64,000 nt of DNA from Bradyrhizobium sp. Ec3.3 (GTDB taxonomy: Bacteria; Pseudomonadota; Alphaproteobacteria; Rhizobiales; Xanthobacteraceae): positions 186,001-250,000 of the forward strand of contig NZ_AXAS01000006.1 of the NCBI RefSeq assembly GCF_000472925.1, written 5' to 3'. This document shows, in pieces, positions 26,715-36,515 of the stretch (its first letter is position 1; the number at the start of each line of letters is the position of its first letter). Both the position numbers and the translations under genes were made by a program. Below the pieces are notes generated by a model, which made no database searches, was not told where the DNA came from, and saw only the letters and a list, made by a program, of their open reading frames with translations.

Positions 26715-27632
26715 TCAGTCGCGCTGTGCCTCCTGTGGCGTGCCGCTCTCCAGAAGCCTGCTCTCCTTGCGAACCTCGTTGAGGAAGGCCTTTGCCAGCC
26801 GCGACAGCGGCTCTGCTTCCGACCACAGCATATAGGCGACCGCGCGCGTCGTCGGCGCGAACGGCCGCACGACGAGGCCGTTGCCGCCATTTTGCCGCGG
26901 CGAAAATGGATCGACCACCGCGGCGCCCACGCCGGCGGCCGCGAGCACGCAGGCCGTGTTGCAGTAGCGCACCTCGACCGTCGGCTGGAAAGGCGCGCCG
27001 GCGCGGGCAAAACTGTCGCGCACGGCTTCACCTAACCGTGTGCCGCGCTCGAGCCCGATGAAGGGCAGGCCGACGAGATCGGAGGCGGAGATCACCGGCT
27101 GCCCGGCCAGCGGATGCTTTGGCGGCAGCACGCAGACCATCTCGCCGGTGTGCACCACCTCATGCGCGATGCCGGGATGATGCGTGAGCCCGAGCGCGAA
27201 GCCGAGCTCGGCGACATGGCTCAGCACGCCCTCGATGATGCCCTCGTAGCGCCGGACATCGAAGAACACCCGCGTCTCCGGACGGCGGCGCAGGAAGCTG
27301 GACAGAGCGGAGGGGATGATGCTGTAGGCAAGCGGCGGCGTCGCCACGAGCGACAGATGTCCCGAGCGGTTCTCCCGCAGATCGCGCACGCGGCTTTCGA
27401 GCTTGGCATGCAGCGCGAAGATTGCCTCGCTCTCCTTGTAGAGCGCCATCGCTTCGGCGGTCGGAAACAGCCGGTTGTTGACGCGCTCGAACAGCGCAAA
27501 GCCGGCCTGCGCCTCCATCGTCTTCAGCGCGTTGCTCACCGCGGGCTGTGACAGCGCCAGCTCGTCCGCTGCCGCGACCGTGGTGCGGTGGCGAATGACG
27601 GCACGCAGGATCTCGAGCTGGCGGAGGTTCAT
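26715..27632 (-). CDS. LysR-family regulator, divergent to the hydantoin-type cluster
   Basis: A 305-residue LysR protein. The winged helix-turn-helix is at the N terminus (MNLRQLEILRAVIRHRTTVA and ELALSQPAVSNALKTMEAQAG), followed by a periplasmic-binding-like effector domain. Met at 27632 is the standard LysR start. It faces the carbamoylase gene across 151 bases, an arrangement typical of a LysR protein controlling its neighbour. The AT-rich stretch 27632-27690 is the likely operator region. The effector may be a hydantoin, N-carbamoyl amino acid or amino acid. Confidence 0.9.
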   Translation of the reverse strand: MNLRQLEILRAVIRHRTTVAAADELALSQPAVSNALKTMEAQAGFALFERVNNRLFPTAEAMALYKESEAIFALHAKLESRVRDLRENRSGHLSLVATPPLAYSIIPSALSSFLRRRPETRVFFDVRRYEGIIEGVLSHVAELGFALGLTHHPGIAHEVVHTGEMVCVLPPKHPLAGQPVISASDLVGLPFIGLERGTRLGEAVRDSFARAGAPFQPTVEVRYCNTACVLAAAGVGAAVVDPFSPRQNGGNGLVVRPFAPTTRAVAYMLWSEAEPLSRLAKAFLNEVRKESRLLESGTPQEAQRD

Positions 27633-27783
27633 ATAAGCCCCGATTATACTCTCGGCCAAAATATCATAGCACAATGAATTGCTTTTCAACTCCCGTTTCC
27701 GCGTAATGGCCGCGGATTTGCACGCTGGATCAAAGAGTTCCGCCGCCCAACGAGGCAGCAGCGCGCACAGATTGGAGGCAGTC

Positions 27784-28740
27784 TTGGTTCGTGTCCTTCG
27801 CGCCGCCGCCGCCCAGATGGGGCCGACGCAAAAAGCCGATACGCGCGCGCATACGCTTGGCCGGATGCTGAAGCTGCTGGAGGAGGCTGCCGCTCGCGGC
27901 GCCAACCTCGTGGTGTTTCCCGAGCTTGCCTTCACCACCTTCTTTCCGCGCTGGCTGCTCGAAGGCGCAGCGCTCGACGAATATTTCGAGCGCGGAATGC
28001 CAAACCCGGCCGTGGCAAAGCTGTTCGAGCGCGCGCGTGCGCTCCGCGTCGGCTTCTATGTCGGCTATGCCGAGCTGACGGCGGACGGCCGCCGCTTCAA
28101 TTGCTCCATCCTGGTCGATCGCGACGGCGAGATTCTCGGCCGCTATCGCAAGGTGCATCTGCCGGGCTCGGTCGAGCCGCGGCCGGGCGCGCGCTATCAG
28201 CAGCTCGAGAAGCGTTATTTCGAGTATGGCGACCTCGGCTTTCCCGCCTTCCGCGCCGGCTCGGCCTGGGCCCATGCAATCATGGGCATGATGATCTGCA
28301 ATGACCGGCGCTGGCCGGAATCCTGGCGCGTGCTCGGCCTGCAAGGCGTCGAGCTCGTCTGCATCGGCTACAATTCGGCGGCCTATGATCCCAATGGCGG
28401 CACGACGGAAGACGCCGGCCTTCGCACCTTCCATTCGACGCTGGTGACGCAGGCCAATGCCTATATGAACGCGACCTGGGCGATCTCGGTCGCCAAGGCG
28501 GGCGAGGAGGATGGCTCCGGATTGATCGGCGGCTCCTGCATCGTCGATCCCAACGGTCGTATCGTTGCGCAGGCCGAGACGTTGGCCGATGAAGTGATCG
28601 TCGCCGACATCGATCTCGACCTCTGCCGCCAGGGCAAGGACAAGATGTTCAACTTCGCCGCCCACCGGCGGCCGGAGCAATACAGGGTGATCACCGAACG
28701 CGCCGGCGTCATCGAGCCGGCCGTTCTCGACGCGGATTGA
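27784..28740 (+). CDS. N-carbamoyl-D-amino acid hydrolase (nitrilase superfamily)
   Basis: A 318-residue carbon-nitrogen hydrolase. The Glu-Lys-Cys triad is visible: VVFPELAFTTFF near residue 46, GRYRKVHLPG near 126 and MMICNDRRWPESWR near 172. The last matches D-carbamoylase closely. It cleaves N-carbamoyl-D-amino acids to D-amino acid, CO2 and ammonia. The start is TTG at 27784 with GGAGG five bases before it; the frame is open upstream but that part overlaps the LysR promoter. It is the first gene of the catabolic run. Confidence 0.88.
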   Translation: MVRVLRAAAAQMGPTQKADTRAHTLGRMLKLLEEAAARGANLVVFPELAFTTFFPRWLLEGAALDEYFERGMPNPAVAKLFERARALRVGFYVGYAELTADGRRFNCSILVDRDGEILGRYRKVHLPGSVEPRPGARYQQLEKRYFEYGDLGFPAFRAGSAWAHAIMGMMICNDRRWPESWRVLGLQGVELVCIGYNSAAYDPNGGTTEDAGLRTFHSTLVTQANAYMNATWAISVAKAGEEDGSGLIGGSCIVDPNGRIVAQAETLADEVIVADIDLDLCRQGKDKMFNFAAHRRPEQYRVITERAGVIEPAVLDAD

Positions 28741-28780
28741 CATCAAACGGCCGGTCGCGACGCCAGCCAAGGGAGCTGAC

Positions 28781-29608
28781 ATGACACGCCTCTCGCATTT
28801 TCTCGGGTTCGCAGCGTTGGCTGCCGTGACGTCCGCGCAGGCGGCCGAGCTTCCGGCGGAGATCAAGCAGGCGGCCAGGTTGAAGCTCACGGTCAACTCG
28901 ACCTACGCGCCGATGGAATATCGCGATCCCGCAACCAACGAGCTCGTCGGGCTCGACATCGATCTTGCAAACGAGCTCGCCAAGCGGCTCGGCGGCCTCA
29001 AGATCGTCTGGAGCGAGACGCCGTTCGCCGAGCTGATCCCCTCGCTCCAGACCAAGCGCGCCGATTTCATCATCAGCGGCATCTCGGACCGTGCCTCGCG
29101 GCGCGAGACCGCCGATTTCGTCGACTATCTGACGACAGGCCCGCAGTTCTTCGTGATGGCCGAGAGCGAGGCGAAAGCGGCGACGGATATTTGCGGCAAG
29201 AAGGTCGGCACGACGCGCAGCACCAGCTTCCCCGTCGAGATCGAGAAGTGGAGCAAGCAGAATTGCGAGGCGGCCGGCAAGCCGGCAATCCAGTACGTTC
29301 CCGGCGAGAACTCGATCGACGTCCGCAACCAGCTCAAGCAGGGCCGCATCGATGCCGCCGTGCAGGGCAGCGAGACCTTGCCTTACGCGCAATCGCAGGA
29401 GGCCGGCAAATATCGCGTCGTCGGCGAGCCCTTCGCGAAGGGCTTTCAGGGCATCATGTTCCGCAAAGATGATGCGGCGCTCCGCGAAGTGGTGACGGAA
29501 AAGCTCGCCGCCATGATTGCCGATGGATCCTACAAGGCTATTCTCGACAAATGGGGATTGGGTGTGAACGCCGTCGAGAAGCCCTTGATGAACGCGGCGC
29601 CGCAATGA
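28781..29608 (+). CDS. ABC transporter substrate-binding protein, amino-acid type
   Basis: A 275-residue periplasmic binding protein of family 3 (SBP_bac_3). Signal peptide MTRLSHFLGFAALAAVTSAQA. Conserved blocks: LTVNSTYAPMEYRDPATNELVG, FVDYLTTGPQFFVM and the closing DGSYKAILDKWGL. It captures an amino acid or related ligand for the permease encoded next. GGGAG precedes the start. Its stop overlaps the permease start (ATGA). A paralogue is encoded at 31239. Confidence 0.9.
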   Translation: MTRLSHFLGFAALAAVTSAQAAELPAEIKQAARLKLTVNSTYAPMEYRDPATNELVGLDIDLANELAKRLGGLKIVWSETPFAELIPSLQTKRADFIISGISDRASRRETADFVDYLTTGPQFFVMAESEAKAATDICGKKVGTTRSTSFPVEIEKWSKQNCEAAGKPAIQYVPGENSIDVRNQLKQGRIDAAVQGSETLPYAQSQEAGKYRVVGEPFAKGFQGIMFRKDDAALREVVTEKLAAMIADGSYKAILDKWGLGVNAVEKPLMNAAPQ

Positions 29609-30462
29609 AGGCCGCGCCCGCCCTCGCGGAGGGATTTCCCGACCTGTCCGGGCTGCACGTTGCGCGCGAGCCGCACTGGTTTCGCTGGTTCAGCGCGGCG
29701 CTGATCGTTCTGGTGCTGGCTGCCATTGGCCGCGCCTTCGCGGGCGGCCAGATCGAATGGTCCTATGTCAGCCGCTTCCTGACGGCGAAAGTGATCCTCG
29801 AGGGTATCGTCAACACCATGGTGATGGCCGTGCTCGCGATGGCGCTCGGTATTTTTCTTGGCGTGATCGTAGCGATCATGCGGCTGTCGCCGAACCCGGT
29901 GCTGAAGTCGGTCGCTGCCGGCTACACCTGGCTGTTCCGCGGCACTCCGCTGATCCTCCAGCTTCTGTTGTGGTTCAACCTCGCGCTGGTGTTTCCGACC
30001 ATCGGCATTCCCGGCCTGTGGAGCGCACGCGCCGTCGACGTCATGACGCCGTTCCTCGCAGCGTTGCTCGGGCTCGGCATCAACCAGGGCGCCTACACCT
30101 CCGAGGTGATGCGCGCCGGCATGCTGTCGGTCGACATCGGGCAATATGAGGCGGCGCAGGCAATCGGCATGGGACGCTTGCGCGCGCTGCGCCGGATCAT
30201 TCTGCCGCAGGCGATGCGCGTCGTGATTCCGCCGATCGGCAACGAGTTCATCGGCCTCGTCAAGGCGACCTCGCTCGCCAGCGTCATCCAGTATCCGGAG
30301 GTGCTGCACAACGCTGAGAACATCTACTACGCCAACTCGCGCGTGATCGAGCTCCTGATCGTCGCCGGGCTCTGGTATCTCCTGGTGGTGTCGATCCTGA
30401 CGCCGCTCCAGATGCTGCTCGAGCGACGCTTTGCTCGCGGCACATTGCGGTTTGCCCGATGA
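29605..30462 (+). CDS. ABC transporter permease, HisM/GlnP type
   Basis: A 285-residue inner-membrane permease with about six helices. The family loop reads [34 protein letters not shown] near residue 178, where the EAA motif contacts the ATPase. The N-terminal TM domain starts with [20 protein letters not shown]. The ATG at 29605 overlaps the binding-protein stop by four bases, and its own stop overlaps the ATPase start. No second permease gene is present, so it probably works as a homodimer. Confidence 0.9.
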   Translation: MKAAPALAEGFPDLSGLHVAREPHWFRWFSAALIVLVLAAIGRAFAGGQIEWSYVSRFLTAKVILEGIVNTMVMAVLAMALGIFLGVIVAIMRLSPNPVLKSVAAGYTWLFRGTPLILQLLLWFNLALVFPTIGIPGLWSARAVDVMTPFLAALLGLGINQGAYTSEVMRAGMLSVDIGQYEAAQAIGMGRLRALRRIILPQAMRVVIPPIGNEFIGLVKATSLASVIQYPEVLHNAENIYYANSRVIELLIVAGLWYLLVVSILTPLQMLLERRFARGTLRFAR

Positions 30463-31223
30463 CAAAACCCCTCGTCGCGATCCGCTCGGTCAGCAAGCAT
30501 TTTGGAGAGTTTCAAGCTCTCGGAAGTGTCTCGCTCGACGTGTGGCCCGGCGAGGTGATGTGCCTGATCGGCGCGTCCGGCTCGGGCAAGACGACGCTGC
30601 TCCGTTGCGTCAACCAGCTCACCGCGATCGACAGCGGCGGCATCTGGCTCGATGGCGAGCTGCTCGGCGTGCGGGAAGAGGGCGGGCGGCTCTATCGTCT
30701 GACCGAGCGGCAGATTGCCCGGCAGCGGCTGAAGACCGGCATGGTGTTCCAGCGCTTCAACCTGTTTCCGCACAAGACGGCACTTGAGAACATCACCGAA
30801 GGTCCGCTGCAGGTGCAGGGCCGGAAATCCGACGAGGTGCGCGGTGAAGCCATCGAGCTCCTCAGGCGCGTCGGGCTTGCGGCCAAGGCCGATTCCTATC
30901 CCGCGCAGCTCTCCGGCGGCCAGCAGCAGCGCGTCGCGATCGCGCGCGCCCTCGCCATGAAACCGATGCTGATGCTGTTCGACGAGCCGACCAGCGCGCT
31001 TGATCCCGAGCTCGTCGGCGAGGTGCTCGCGGTCATGAAGGAGCTCGCGCAAAGCGGCATGACCATGATGGTGGTGACGCACGAACTCGGTTTCGCTCGC
31101 GAGGTCGCCGATCGTGTCGTCTACATGGACCAGGGCGCGATCGTCGAATCCGGGACGGCATCTGACGTGCTCGGCGCGCCGCGCGAGGCGCGCACCAAAG
31201 CTTTTCTTTCCGCGGTGATCTAA
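30459..31223 (+). CDS. ABC transporter ATP-binding protein, amino-acid type
   Basis: A 254-residue ATPase of the polar-amino-acid importer class. Walker [16 protein letters not shown] near residue 38, signature [16 protein letters not shown] near 149, Walker [16 protein letters not shown] near 170, and switch [16 protein letters not shown] near 205. It powers the permease encoded just before it, coupled by a four-base overlap. Confidence 0.92.
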   Translation: MTKPLVAIRSVSKHFGEFQALGSVSLDVWPGEVMCLIGASGSGKTTLLRCVNQLTAIDSGGIWLDGELLGVREEGGRLYRLTERQIARQRLKTGMVFQRFNLFPHKTALENITEGPLQVQGRKSDEVRGEAIELLRRVGLAAKADSYPAQLSGGQQQRVAIARALAMKPMLMLFDEPTSALDPELVGEVLAVMKELAQSGMTMMVVTHELGFAREVADRVVYMDQGAIVESGTASDVLGAPREARTKAFLSAVI

Positions 31224-31238
31224 AATGGGGGCGTTTCG

Positions 31239-32054
31239 ATGATGAGAGTGTTGGTTGCGGCGGCGCTGGTGTGTGCGACGACGGCATCAGTGATGGCGAT
31301 CGAGCTGCCGCCTGAGATTGCCAAACGGGGCAGCATCAAGGTCGCGCTGGTGCCGAACTATCCGCCGATGGAGTTCCGCGATCCCGCCACCAACACGCTT
31401 TCCGGATTCGACATCGACCTCGGCGAGGCGCTCGGCCGCAAGCTCGGCGTCAAGATCGAATGGCAGGAGACCAGTTTCGCCGAGTTCATGCCGTCGATCT
31501 CGACGGGCCGGGTGGACGCCATCCTGTCGGGCTTCACCGATTATGCCAGCAGGCACGAGATCGCGTCTTTCGTCGATTATTTGCGCAGCGGTCCAAAATT
31601 CTTCGTGCAGCAGTCGCGCGCGGCTGAGTTCAAGGACATGGCCGCGCTGTGCGGCAAGAAGGTCGGCGCCAGCCGCCGCACCATGTTCCCGGCAGAGATC
31701 GCGGCGTGGAGCGAGAAGAATTGCGGCAGCAACCCGATCCAGTTCGTCGGCACGGACGGCTCGGCTGATGCGCGCACGCAGCTCAGGCAAGGCCGCATCG
31801 ACGCTGCCGTGCAGGGCAACGAGACGCTGCCCTATATCATGGACCTCGAGCCCGGCACCTATGCGCCGGTCGGCGACGCCTTCGCAACGCAGTTCACGGG
31901 CATCGCGCTGCCGGTTAAGGAAAAGGCATTGCAGCAGGCGATGGTCGAGGCCATCGATGCGCTGATCGCGGACGGCACCTATCGTACGCTGCTGGCGAAA
32001 TGGAAACTGAACGACAACGGAATAGAGAAGGCGACCATCAATGCTGGACAGTAA
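31239..32054 (+). CDS. Second ABC substrate-binding protein, paralogue of 28781
   Basis: A 271-residue family-3 binding protein with a signal peptide (MMRVLVAAALVCATTASVMA). It repeats the layout of the upstream paralogue (VALVPNYPPMEFRDPATNTLSG, DYLRSGPKFFVQ, DGTYRTLLAKWKL). A single permease and ATPase lie between the two genes, so the importer may use two receptors with different ligands. Its end overlaps the next gene by 14 bases. Confidence 0.9.
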   Translation: MMRVLVAAALVCATTASVMAIELPPEIAKRGSIKVALVPNYPPMEFRDPATNTLSGFDIDLGEALGRKLGVKIEWQETSFAEFMPSISTGRVDAILSGFTDYASRHEIASFVDYLRSGPKFFVQQSRAAEFKDMAALCGKKVGASRRTMFPAEIAAWSEKNCGSNPIQFVGTDGSADARTQLRQGRIDAAVQGNETLPYIMDLEPGTYAPVGDAFATQFTGIALPVKEKALQQAMVEAIDALIADGTYRTLLAKWKLNDNGIEKATINAGQ

Positions 32055-32925
32055 GGCACTCCAGAGCATCCCGCTCGTCCCGGCGAACACCGCGGACCCT
32101 GCGCCGCACTATCCCTGGCCAAAGCCCTATACGTCGGCGATGTTCCTGTCGTTCGACGTCGATGCGGAGAGCGCGTGGACCAGCAAGGACGCCGTGCACG
32201 CGCAGCGCCTGATCACCATGAGCTACGGCGGCTACGAGGCGCGCGTCGGCACGCCGAAGCTGCTGGAGCTGCTCGATCAGCTCGATCTCAAGGCGACGTT
32301 CTTCGTCACGGGATGGTCGGTCGATGCGCACCCCGCCATGGCCGAGTCGATCCTCAAGGCCGGTCACGAGATTGGCCATCACGGCTACCACCACCTCCTG
32401 CCCGATCCCGGCGATCCCTGGATCGAGGAGGAGCTGGAGCGTGGCTTTGAGGCGCTGAAGCGCCGGCTCGGCGTCAAGCCGATCGGCTACCGCGCGCCCT
32501 ATGGCGAGTTCACCGAGGAGCTGCGCGTCGCGCTGGTGCGCCACGGCATCGTCTATACTTCCTCGTTCCGCGATGACGTCAGGCCCTATCGCCATCGCCT
32601 CGCCGACGGCAAGCCGGGCACGATCGAGTTGCCGGTGACCGCGAGCTATGACGACTGGATGCACGGCCTCTCCGCCCGCTTCAGCCCGCGTTCCATCTTT
32701 CCCAAGGAGCACGTGCTCTCGATCTGGAAGGACGAACTCGACGAGGTCAGGGACTGGGGCGCGATGGTGACGACGGTCTTGCATCCGCAATGCAGCGGAC
32801 GTCCCATGCGACTTCGTCTGTTGCGAGAATTCTTGACCTACGCAAAATCCTGTCCAGACCTCTGGATCACGACGGGCGAGGCCATCGCCGCGAACTTCCA
32901 GCGCCATGAGGCCGCCAAGCGTTGA
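32041..32925 (+). CDS. Polysaccharide-deacetylase (NodB/PuuE-type) family hydrolase
   Basis: A 294-residue NodB-homology protein. Motifs: AMFLSFDVDAESAW near residue 35 (catalytic Asp), LKATFFVTGWSVD near 85, the metal-binding HEIGHHGYHHLLPDPG near 111 and GYRAPYGEFTEE near 148. There is no signal peptide. Cytoplasmic members include PuuE allantoinase and other amide hydrolases acting on small ureides. Given the neighbours, a small-molecule amidohydrolase role is more likely than cell-wall deacetylation. It overlaps the preceding binding-protein gene by 14 bases. Confidence 0.82.
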   Translation: MLDSKALQSIPLVPANTADPAPHYPWPKPYTSAMFLSFDVDAESAWTSKDAVHAQRLITMSYGGYEARVGTPKLLELLDQLDLKATFFVTGWSVDAHPAMAESILKAGHEIGHHGYHHLLPDPGDPWIEEELERGFEALKRRLGVKPIGYRAPYGEFTEELRVALVRHGIVYTSSFRDDVRPYRHRLADGKPGTIELPVTASYDDWMHGLSARFSPRSIFPKEHVLSIWKDELDEVRDWGAMVTTVLHPQCSGRPMRLRLLREFLTYAKSCPDLWITTGEAIAANFQRHEAAKR

Positions 32926-32932
32926 GCACAGC

Positions 32933-33589
32933 ATGACCCGCCGTCGCATCCTGACGATCAACCCGAACTCCTCCGCGGCGGTCACGGCGGCGATCGACGA
33001 AGCGGTCGCGCCGCTCAGGATCTCCGGCGGGCCGGAGATCGTAGTGGTGGGGCTCGCCGAAGGCCCGCCCAGCATCACCTCGCAGCGCGACGCCGACAGC
33101 GTCGTCATGCCGCTCGTCAATCGTGTTGCGCGCGAGGATGCCGACGCCTTCGTGCTCGCCTGCTTCAGCGATCCCGGGCTGCATGCGGTGCGCGAGGCGG
33201 CAGGCGGCCGCCCGGTGATGGGCATTGCCGAATGGGGCATCTTGCGCGCGCTGACGCTCGGCGAGCGGTTTGGCATCATCGCGCTGTCGCCGCAAAGCAT
33301 TCGCCGCCAGCAGCGCATGGTGCGGCAGATGGGCGTGGACGGTCGCTATGCCGGAAGCTGGTCGGTCGGCGCAAGCGCGGCGGAAACAGCGAGCGCCGAT
33401 ATCCGTGGGCGCCTGATCGAGGCGGGCCGCGCGCTGGTCACGCAAACCCGCGCCGACGTCGTGGTGATGGGCTGCGCCGGCATGGCCTCGCACCGCGCCG
33501 CGATCGAGGACGCGATCGGCGTTCCCGTGGTCGAACCGGCGCAGCAGGCGGTCGCTGCGGCGATCGGCGCGGTGTTGTTGAAAGCATGA
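32933..33589 (+). CDS. Asp/Glu racemase family protein, hydantoin/allantoin racemase type
   Basis: A 218-residue protein. The two catalytic cysteines are in FVLACFSDPGLHAVRE near residue 79 and VVMGCAGMASHRAAIE near 182. The N-terminal LTINPNSSAAVTAAID is typical of the hydantoin racemase subgroup. It interconverts 5-substituted hydantoin enantiomers, or allantoin in some members. ATG 32933 follows the previous stop by seven bases; an ATG at 32906 inside that gene is possible. The context next to a hydantoinase-like gene supports the role. Confidence 0.83.
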   Translation: MTRRRILTINPNSSAAVTAAIDEAVAPLRISGGPEIVVVGLAEGPPSITSQRDADSVVMPLVNRVAREDADAFVLACFSDPGLHAVREAAGGRPVMGIAEWGILRALTLGERFGIIALSPQSIRRQQRMVRQMGVDGRYAGSWSVGASAAETASADIRGRLIEAGRALVTQTRADVVVMGCAGMASHRAAIEDAIGVPVVEPAQQAVAAAIGAVLLKA

Positions 33590-33599
33590 AAGGCGGACG

Positions 33600-34919
33600 A
33601 TGCATTTTGATCTCCTGATCCGGAACGGCACCTGCGTCACGCCTTGGGGCGAGGAAGCTGCCCATGTCGGCATCTCCGGCGGCCGCATTGCGACGCTGTC
33701 CGCGACTTCGGCCGACACGGCCGACCAGGTGATCGACGCCAGCGGCCTTCACGTCCTGCCCGGCCTGATCGACAGCCATGTCCATCTGCGCGATCCCGGC
33801 GATGCGACGGTGGAAACGTTGGCGACAGGCACGCGCGCTGCAATACTCGGCGGCATCGCCACGCTGTTCGACATGCCCAACACCAATCCGCCGATCGTCG
33901 ATCAGGAGCGGCTCGACTGGAAGCGCGGCTACGCGGAAGCGCAGAGCTTTTGCGACATCGGCCTCTACATCGCCGGCGCCAAGACCAATATCGATCAGCT
34001 CGCGCATCTCGAAAGCGAGCATGGCGTGTGCGCCATCAAGGTTTTCGCCGGCTCTTCGACCGCGTCGCTGCTTGTCGAGGACGACGAGCACCTGGAAAAG
34101 CTGATGCGCGCGGGGCGCCGCCGCATCGCCTATCACAGCGAGGACGAATATCGCCTCCAGGCCCGCAAGCCGATGTTTTCGCGCGGCATGCCGCATCGCT
34201 CGCACATGGAGTGGCGCGACGAGGAATGCGCCTTCCTCGGCACGCGCCGCCTGATGGCGCTGGCGCGCAAGACCGGTCGGCCCGCGCATATCCTTCACGT
34301 CTCCACGGCGGAGGAGCTCAGCTATTTGCGCGATTATCGCGACGTCGCGACCGTCGAGGTGCTGGTCAACCACCTGACGCAGGTGGCACCGGAGTGCTAC
34401 GACACGCTGAAAGGCTTCGGCGTGATGAACCCGCCGATCCGCGGCGAGCGGCATCGCGAGGCGAGCTGGGCCGCGCTGCGCGACGGCATCGTCGACACTA
34501 TCGGCAGCGATCACGCGCCGCATTCGCGCACCGCCAAGGAGTTGCCCTGGCCGGATTGTCCGGCGGGTCTCACCGGCGTGCAGACGCTCGTTCCTGTCAT
34601 GCTCGATCACGTCAATGCCGGCCGGCTGTCGCTGTCGCGCATGGTCGACCTCATGGCCGCCGGTCCCGCGCGGGTCTACGGCCTCGTCGGCAAGGGGCGG
34701 CTCGCCGCCGGTTACGACGCTGACGTCACGCTGGTCGACATGAAGGCGAAGCGCACCATCGAGGACTCCTGGATCGTCTCGCCCTGCGGCTGGACGCCGT
34801 TCGCGGGCAAGAAGATCGCGGGCTGGCCAGTCGCCACCATCGTGCGCGGCCACACCGTGATGCGCGACGACGAGGTGCAGGGCGCGCCGATCGGCCGTCT
34901 CGCGCGCTTTGCGTCCTAG
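33600..34919 (+). CDS. Dihydroorotase/hydantoinase-type cyclic amidohydrolase
   Basis: A 439-residue TIM-barrel metal hydrolase. Motifs: GLIDSHVHLRDPG near residue 56 (metal His pair), the likely carboxylated lysine in CAIKVFAGSS near 144, RIAYHSEDEYR near 177, HILHVSTAEEL near 230 and TIGSDHAPHSRTAKELPW near 301. It opens cyclic amides such as hydantoins, dihydropyrimidines or allantoin. The sequence is closer to dihydroorotase/allantoinase than to D-hydantoinase, so the exact ring is open. AAAGGCGG precedes the start. Confidence 0.85.
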   Translation: MHFDLLIRNGTCVTPWGEEAAHVGISGGRIATLSATSADTADQVIDASGLHVLPGLIDSHVHLRDPGDATVETLATGTRAAILGGIATLFDMPNTNPPIVDQERLDWKRGYAEAQSFCDIGLYIAGAKTNIDQLAHLESEHGVCAIKVFAGSSTASLLVEDDEHLEKLMRAGRRRIAYHSEDEYRLQARKPMFSRGMPHRSHMEWRDEECAFLGTRRLMALARKTGRPAHILHVSTAEELSYLRDYRDVATVEVLVNHLTQVAPECYDTLKGFGVMNPPIRGERHREASWAALRDGIVDTIGSDHAPHSRTAKELPWPDCPAGLTGVQTLVPVMLDHVNAGRLSLSRMVDLMAAGPARVYGLVGKGRLAAGYDADVTLVDMKAKRTIEDSWIVSPCGWTPFAGKKIAGWPVATIVRGHTVMRDDEVQGAPIGRLARFAS

Positions 34920-34931
34920 GAGATTTGTTCG

Positions 34932-36515
34932 ATGCCGATCACTCGCCGCTCCCTGCTCAAGGCCGCAGCCGCAGCGCCAGCACTGTCGCTGCCTCGGATC
35001 CTGCGCGCCGAGGAGCAGACCACGCTGCGTTTCATCCCGGTGATCGATCTCGCCTTCGTCGACCCGATCTATTCGACCGCGCAGGTCTCGCGCAATCACG
35101 GCTTCATGGTCTACGACACGCTCTACGGCATGAGCGCCTCGCTCCAGGTCTCGCCGCAGATGCTGTCGGGGCATGTCATCTCCAATGACGGGCTCCAGTG
35201 GGACCTCACCCTCCGCGACGGCCTGCTCTGGCACGATGGTGAGCGCGTGCTCGCGCGCGATTGCGTCGCTAGCATCCGCCGCTGGGCGGCGCGCGACGGC
35301 TTTGGCGGCGAGCTGATGGAGGCAACCGACGAACTCTCGGCTGCCGACGACCGCACCATCCGCTTCCGCCTCAAGCGTCCGTTCCCGCTGTTGCCGCAGG
35401 CGCTGGGCAAGGCCGCGATCAACGCCTGCTTCATGATGCCGGAACGGCTCGCAAGCCAGGATCCGTTCAAGCCGCTGACCGAAGTCATCGGCAGCGGTCC
35501 GTTCCGCTATCTCGCCGATGAGCGCGTGCAGGGCGCGCGCAACGCCTATGCCCGCTTCGACCGCTACCAGCCGCGCAGCGACGGCAAACCGGATTGGACC
35601 GCTGGTCCCAAGATCGTGCATTACGACCGCGTGGTCTGGACCACCACGCCGGACGCCGGCACCGGCGTCGCTGCGCTCCAGACCGGCGAGCAGGACTGGC
35701 AGGAAACCACACCGCACGATCTGTTGCCGGTGATCAAGGCTGCCGGTGACATCGAAACGCGTGTGCTCGATCCGCGTGGCTACACCTGCATGCTGCGGCT
35801 CAATCATCTCCAGCCGCCGTTCGACAATCCCGCGGTTCGCCGCGCATTGCTGGGCGCGATCGATCAGTCGTCATTCATGACGGCGGTCGCGGGCATCGAT
35901 CCCGCCTATCAGGTCTCGCCGATCGGATTCTTCGCACCGGGAACGCCGATGGCCAGCGAGGTCGGGCTCGACGTCTTCCGCGGCCCGCGCGACTACGCCA
36001 AGGTCAAGGCGGATCTCAAGGCCGCCGGCTACAATGGCGAGAAGGTCGTGCTGCTCGTGCCCACCAATTCGCTGGCGCAGCGCCCGCTCGGTGAGATCGC
36101 CGCCGACACGCTGCGCAAGGCCGGCATGAATGTCGAATACGCCGCGCTCGATTTCGCTGTCGTGCTGCAACGCCAGTTGAAGAAGGAGCCGATCGGGCAG
36201 GGCGGCTGGAGTGCCGCGGTTGGCAACTGGCAGGGCATCGACTGGCTCAATCCCGCCGGCAACACGAATTTGCGCGGCGAAGGCAAGGTCGCCGGCTGGT
36301 ACAAGAGCGAGAAGATGGCCGGCTTGCGCAGCCAGTGGTTGGCGGCATCCGAACTTGCCGAGCAGCAACGCATCTGCCGCGAGATCCAGGCGCTGGCGTT
36401 CGAGGAGATTCCTTACCTCCCGATCGGCCTGTACAAGCAGCCAACCGCCTATCGCAAGTCCATCACCGGTATTCTCGACGGCACCGCCGTCTTCTGGAAC
36501 GTACGCCCCGCATGA
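34932..36515 (+). CDS. Family-5 ABC substrate-binding protein (oligopeptide type), Tat-exported
   Basis: A 527-residue periplasmic binding protein of SBP_bac_5. The N terminus MPITRRSLLKAAAAAPALSL is a twin-arginine signal. Typical text: GLQWDLTLRDGLLWHDGERV near residue 95, FRLKRPFPLLPQALG and VRRALLGAIDQSSFM. Its cognate permease and ATPase genes are not in this run, so it must use a transporter encoded elsewhere. The stop overlaps the next gene (ATGA). Confidence 0.9.
   Translation: MPITRRSLLKAAAAAPALSLPRILRAEEQTTLRFIPVIDLAFVDPIYSTAQVSRNHGFMVYDTLYGMSASLQVSPQMLSGHVISNDGLQWDLTLRDGLLWHDGERVLARDCVASIRRWAARDGFGGELMEATDELSAADDRTIRFRLKRPFPLLPQALGKAAINACFMMPERLASQDPFKPLTEVIGSGPFRYLADERVQGARNAYARFDRYQPRSDGKPDWTAGPKIVHYDRVVWTTTPDAGTGVAALQTGEQDWQETTPHDLLPVIKAAGDIETRVLDPRGYTCMLRLNHLQPPFDNPAVRRALLGAIDQSSFMTAVAGIDPAYQVSPIGFFAPGTPMASEVGLDVFRGPRDYAKVKADLKAAGYNGEKVVLLVPTNSLAQRPLGEIAADTLRKAGMNVEYAALDFAVVLQRQLKKEPIGQGGWSAAVGNWQGIDWLNPAGNTNLRGEGKVAGWYKSEKMAGLRSQWLAASELAEQQRICREIQALAFEEIPYLPIGLYKQPTAYRKSITGILDGTAVFWNVRPA

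Noticed and set aside
33438..35807. 789-codon minus-strand open frame across the racemase, hydantoinase and binding-protein genes
   Set aside because: It is antisense to three recognised genes, with composition of a shadow frame and no domain motifs.
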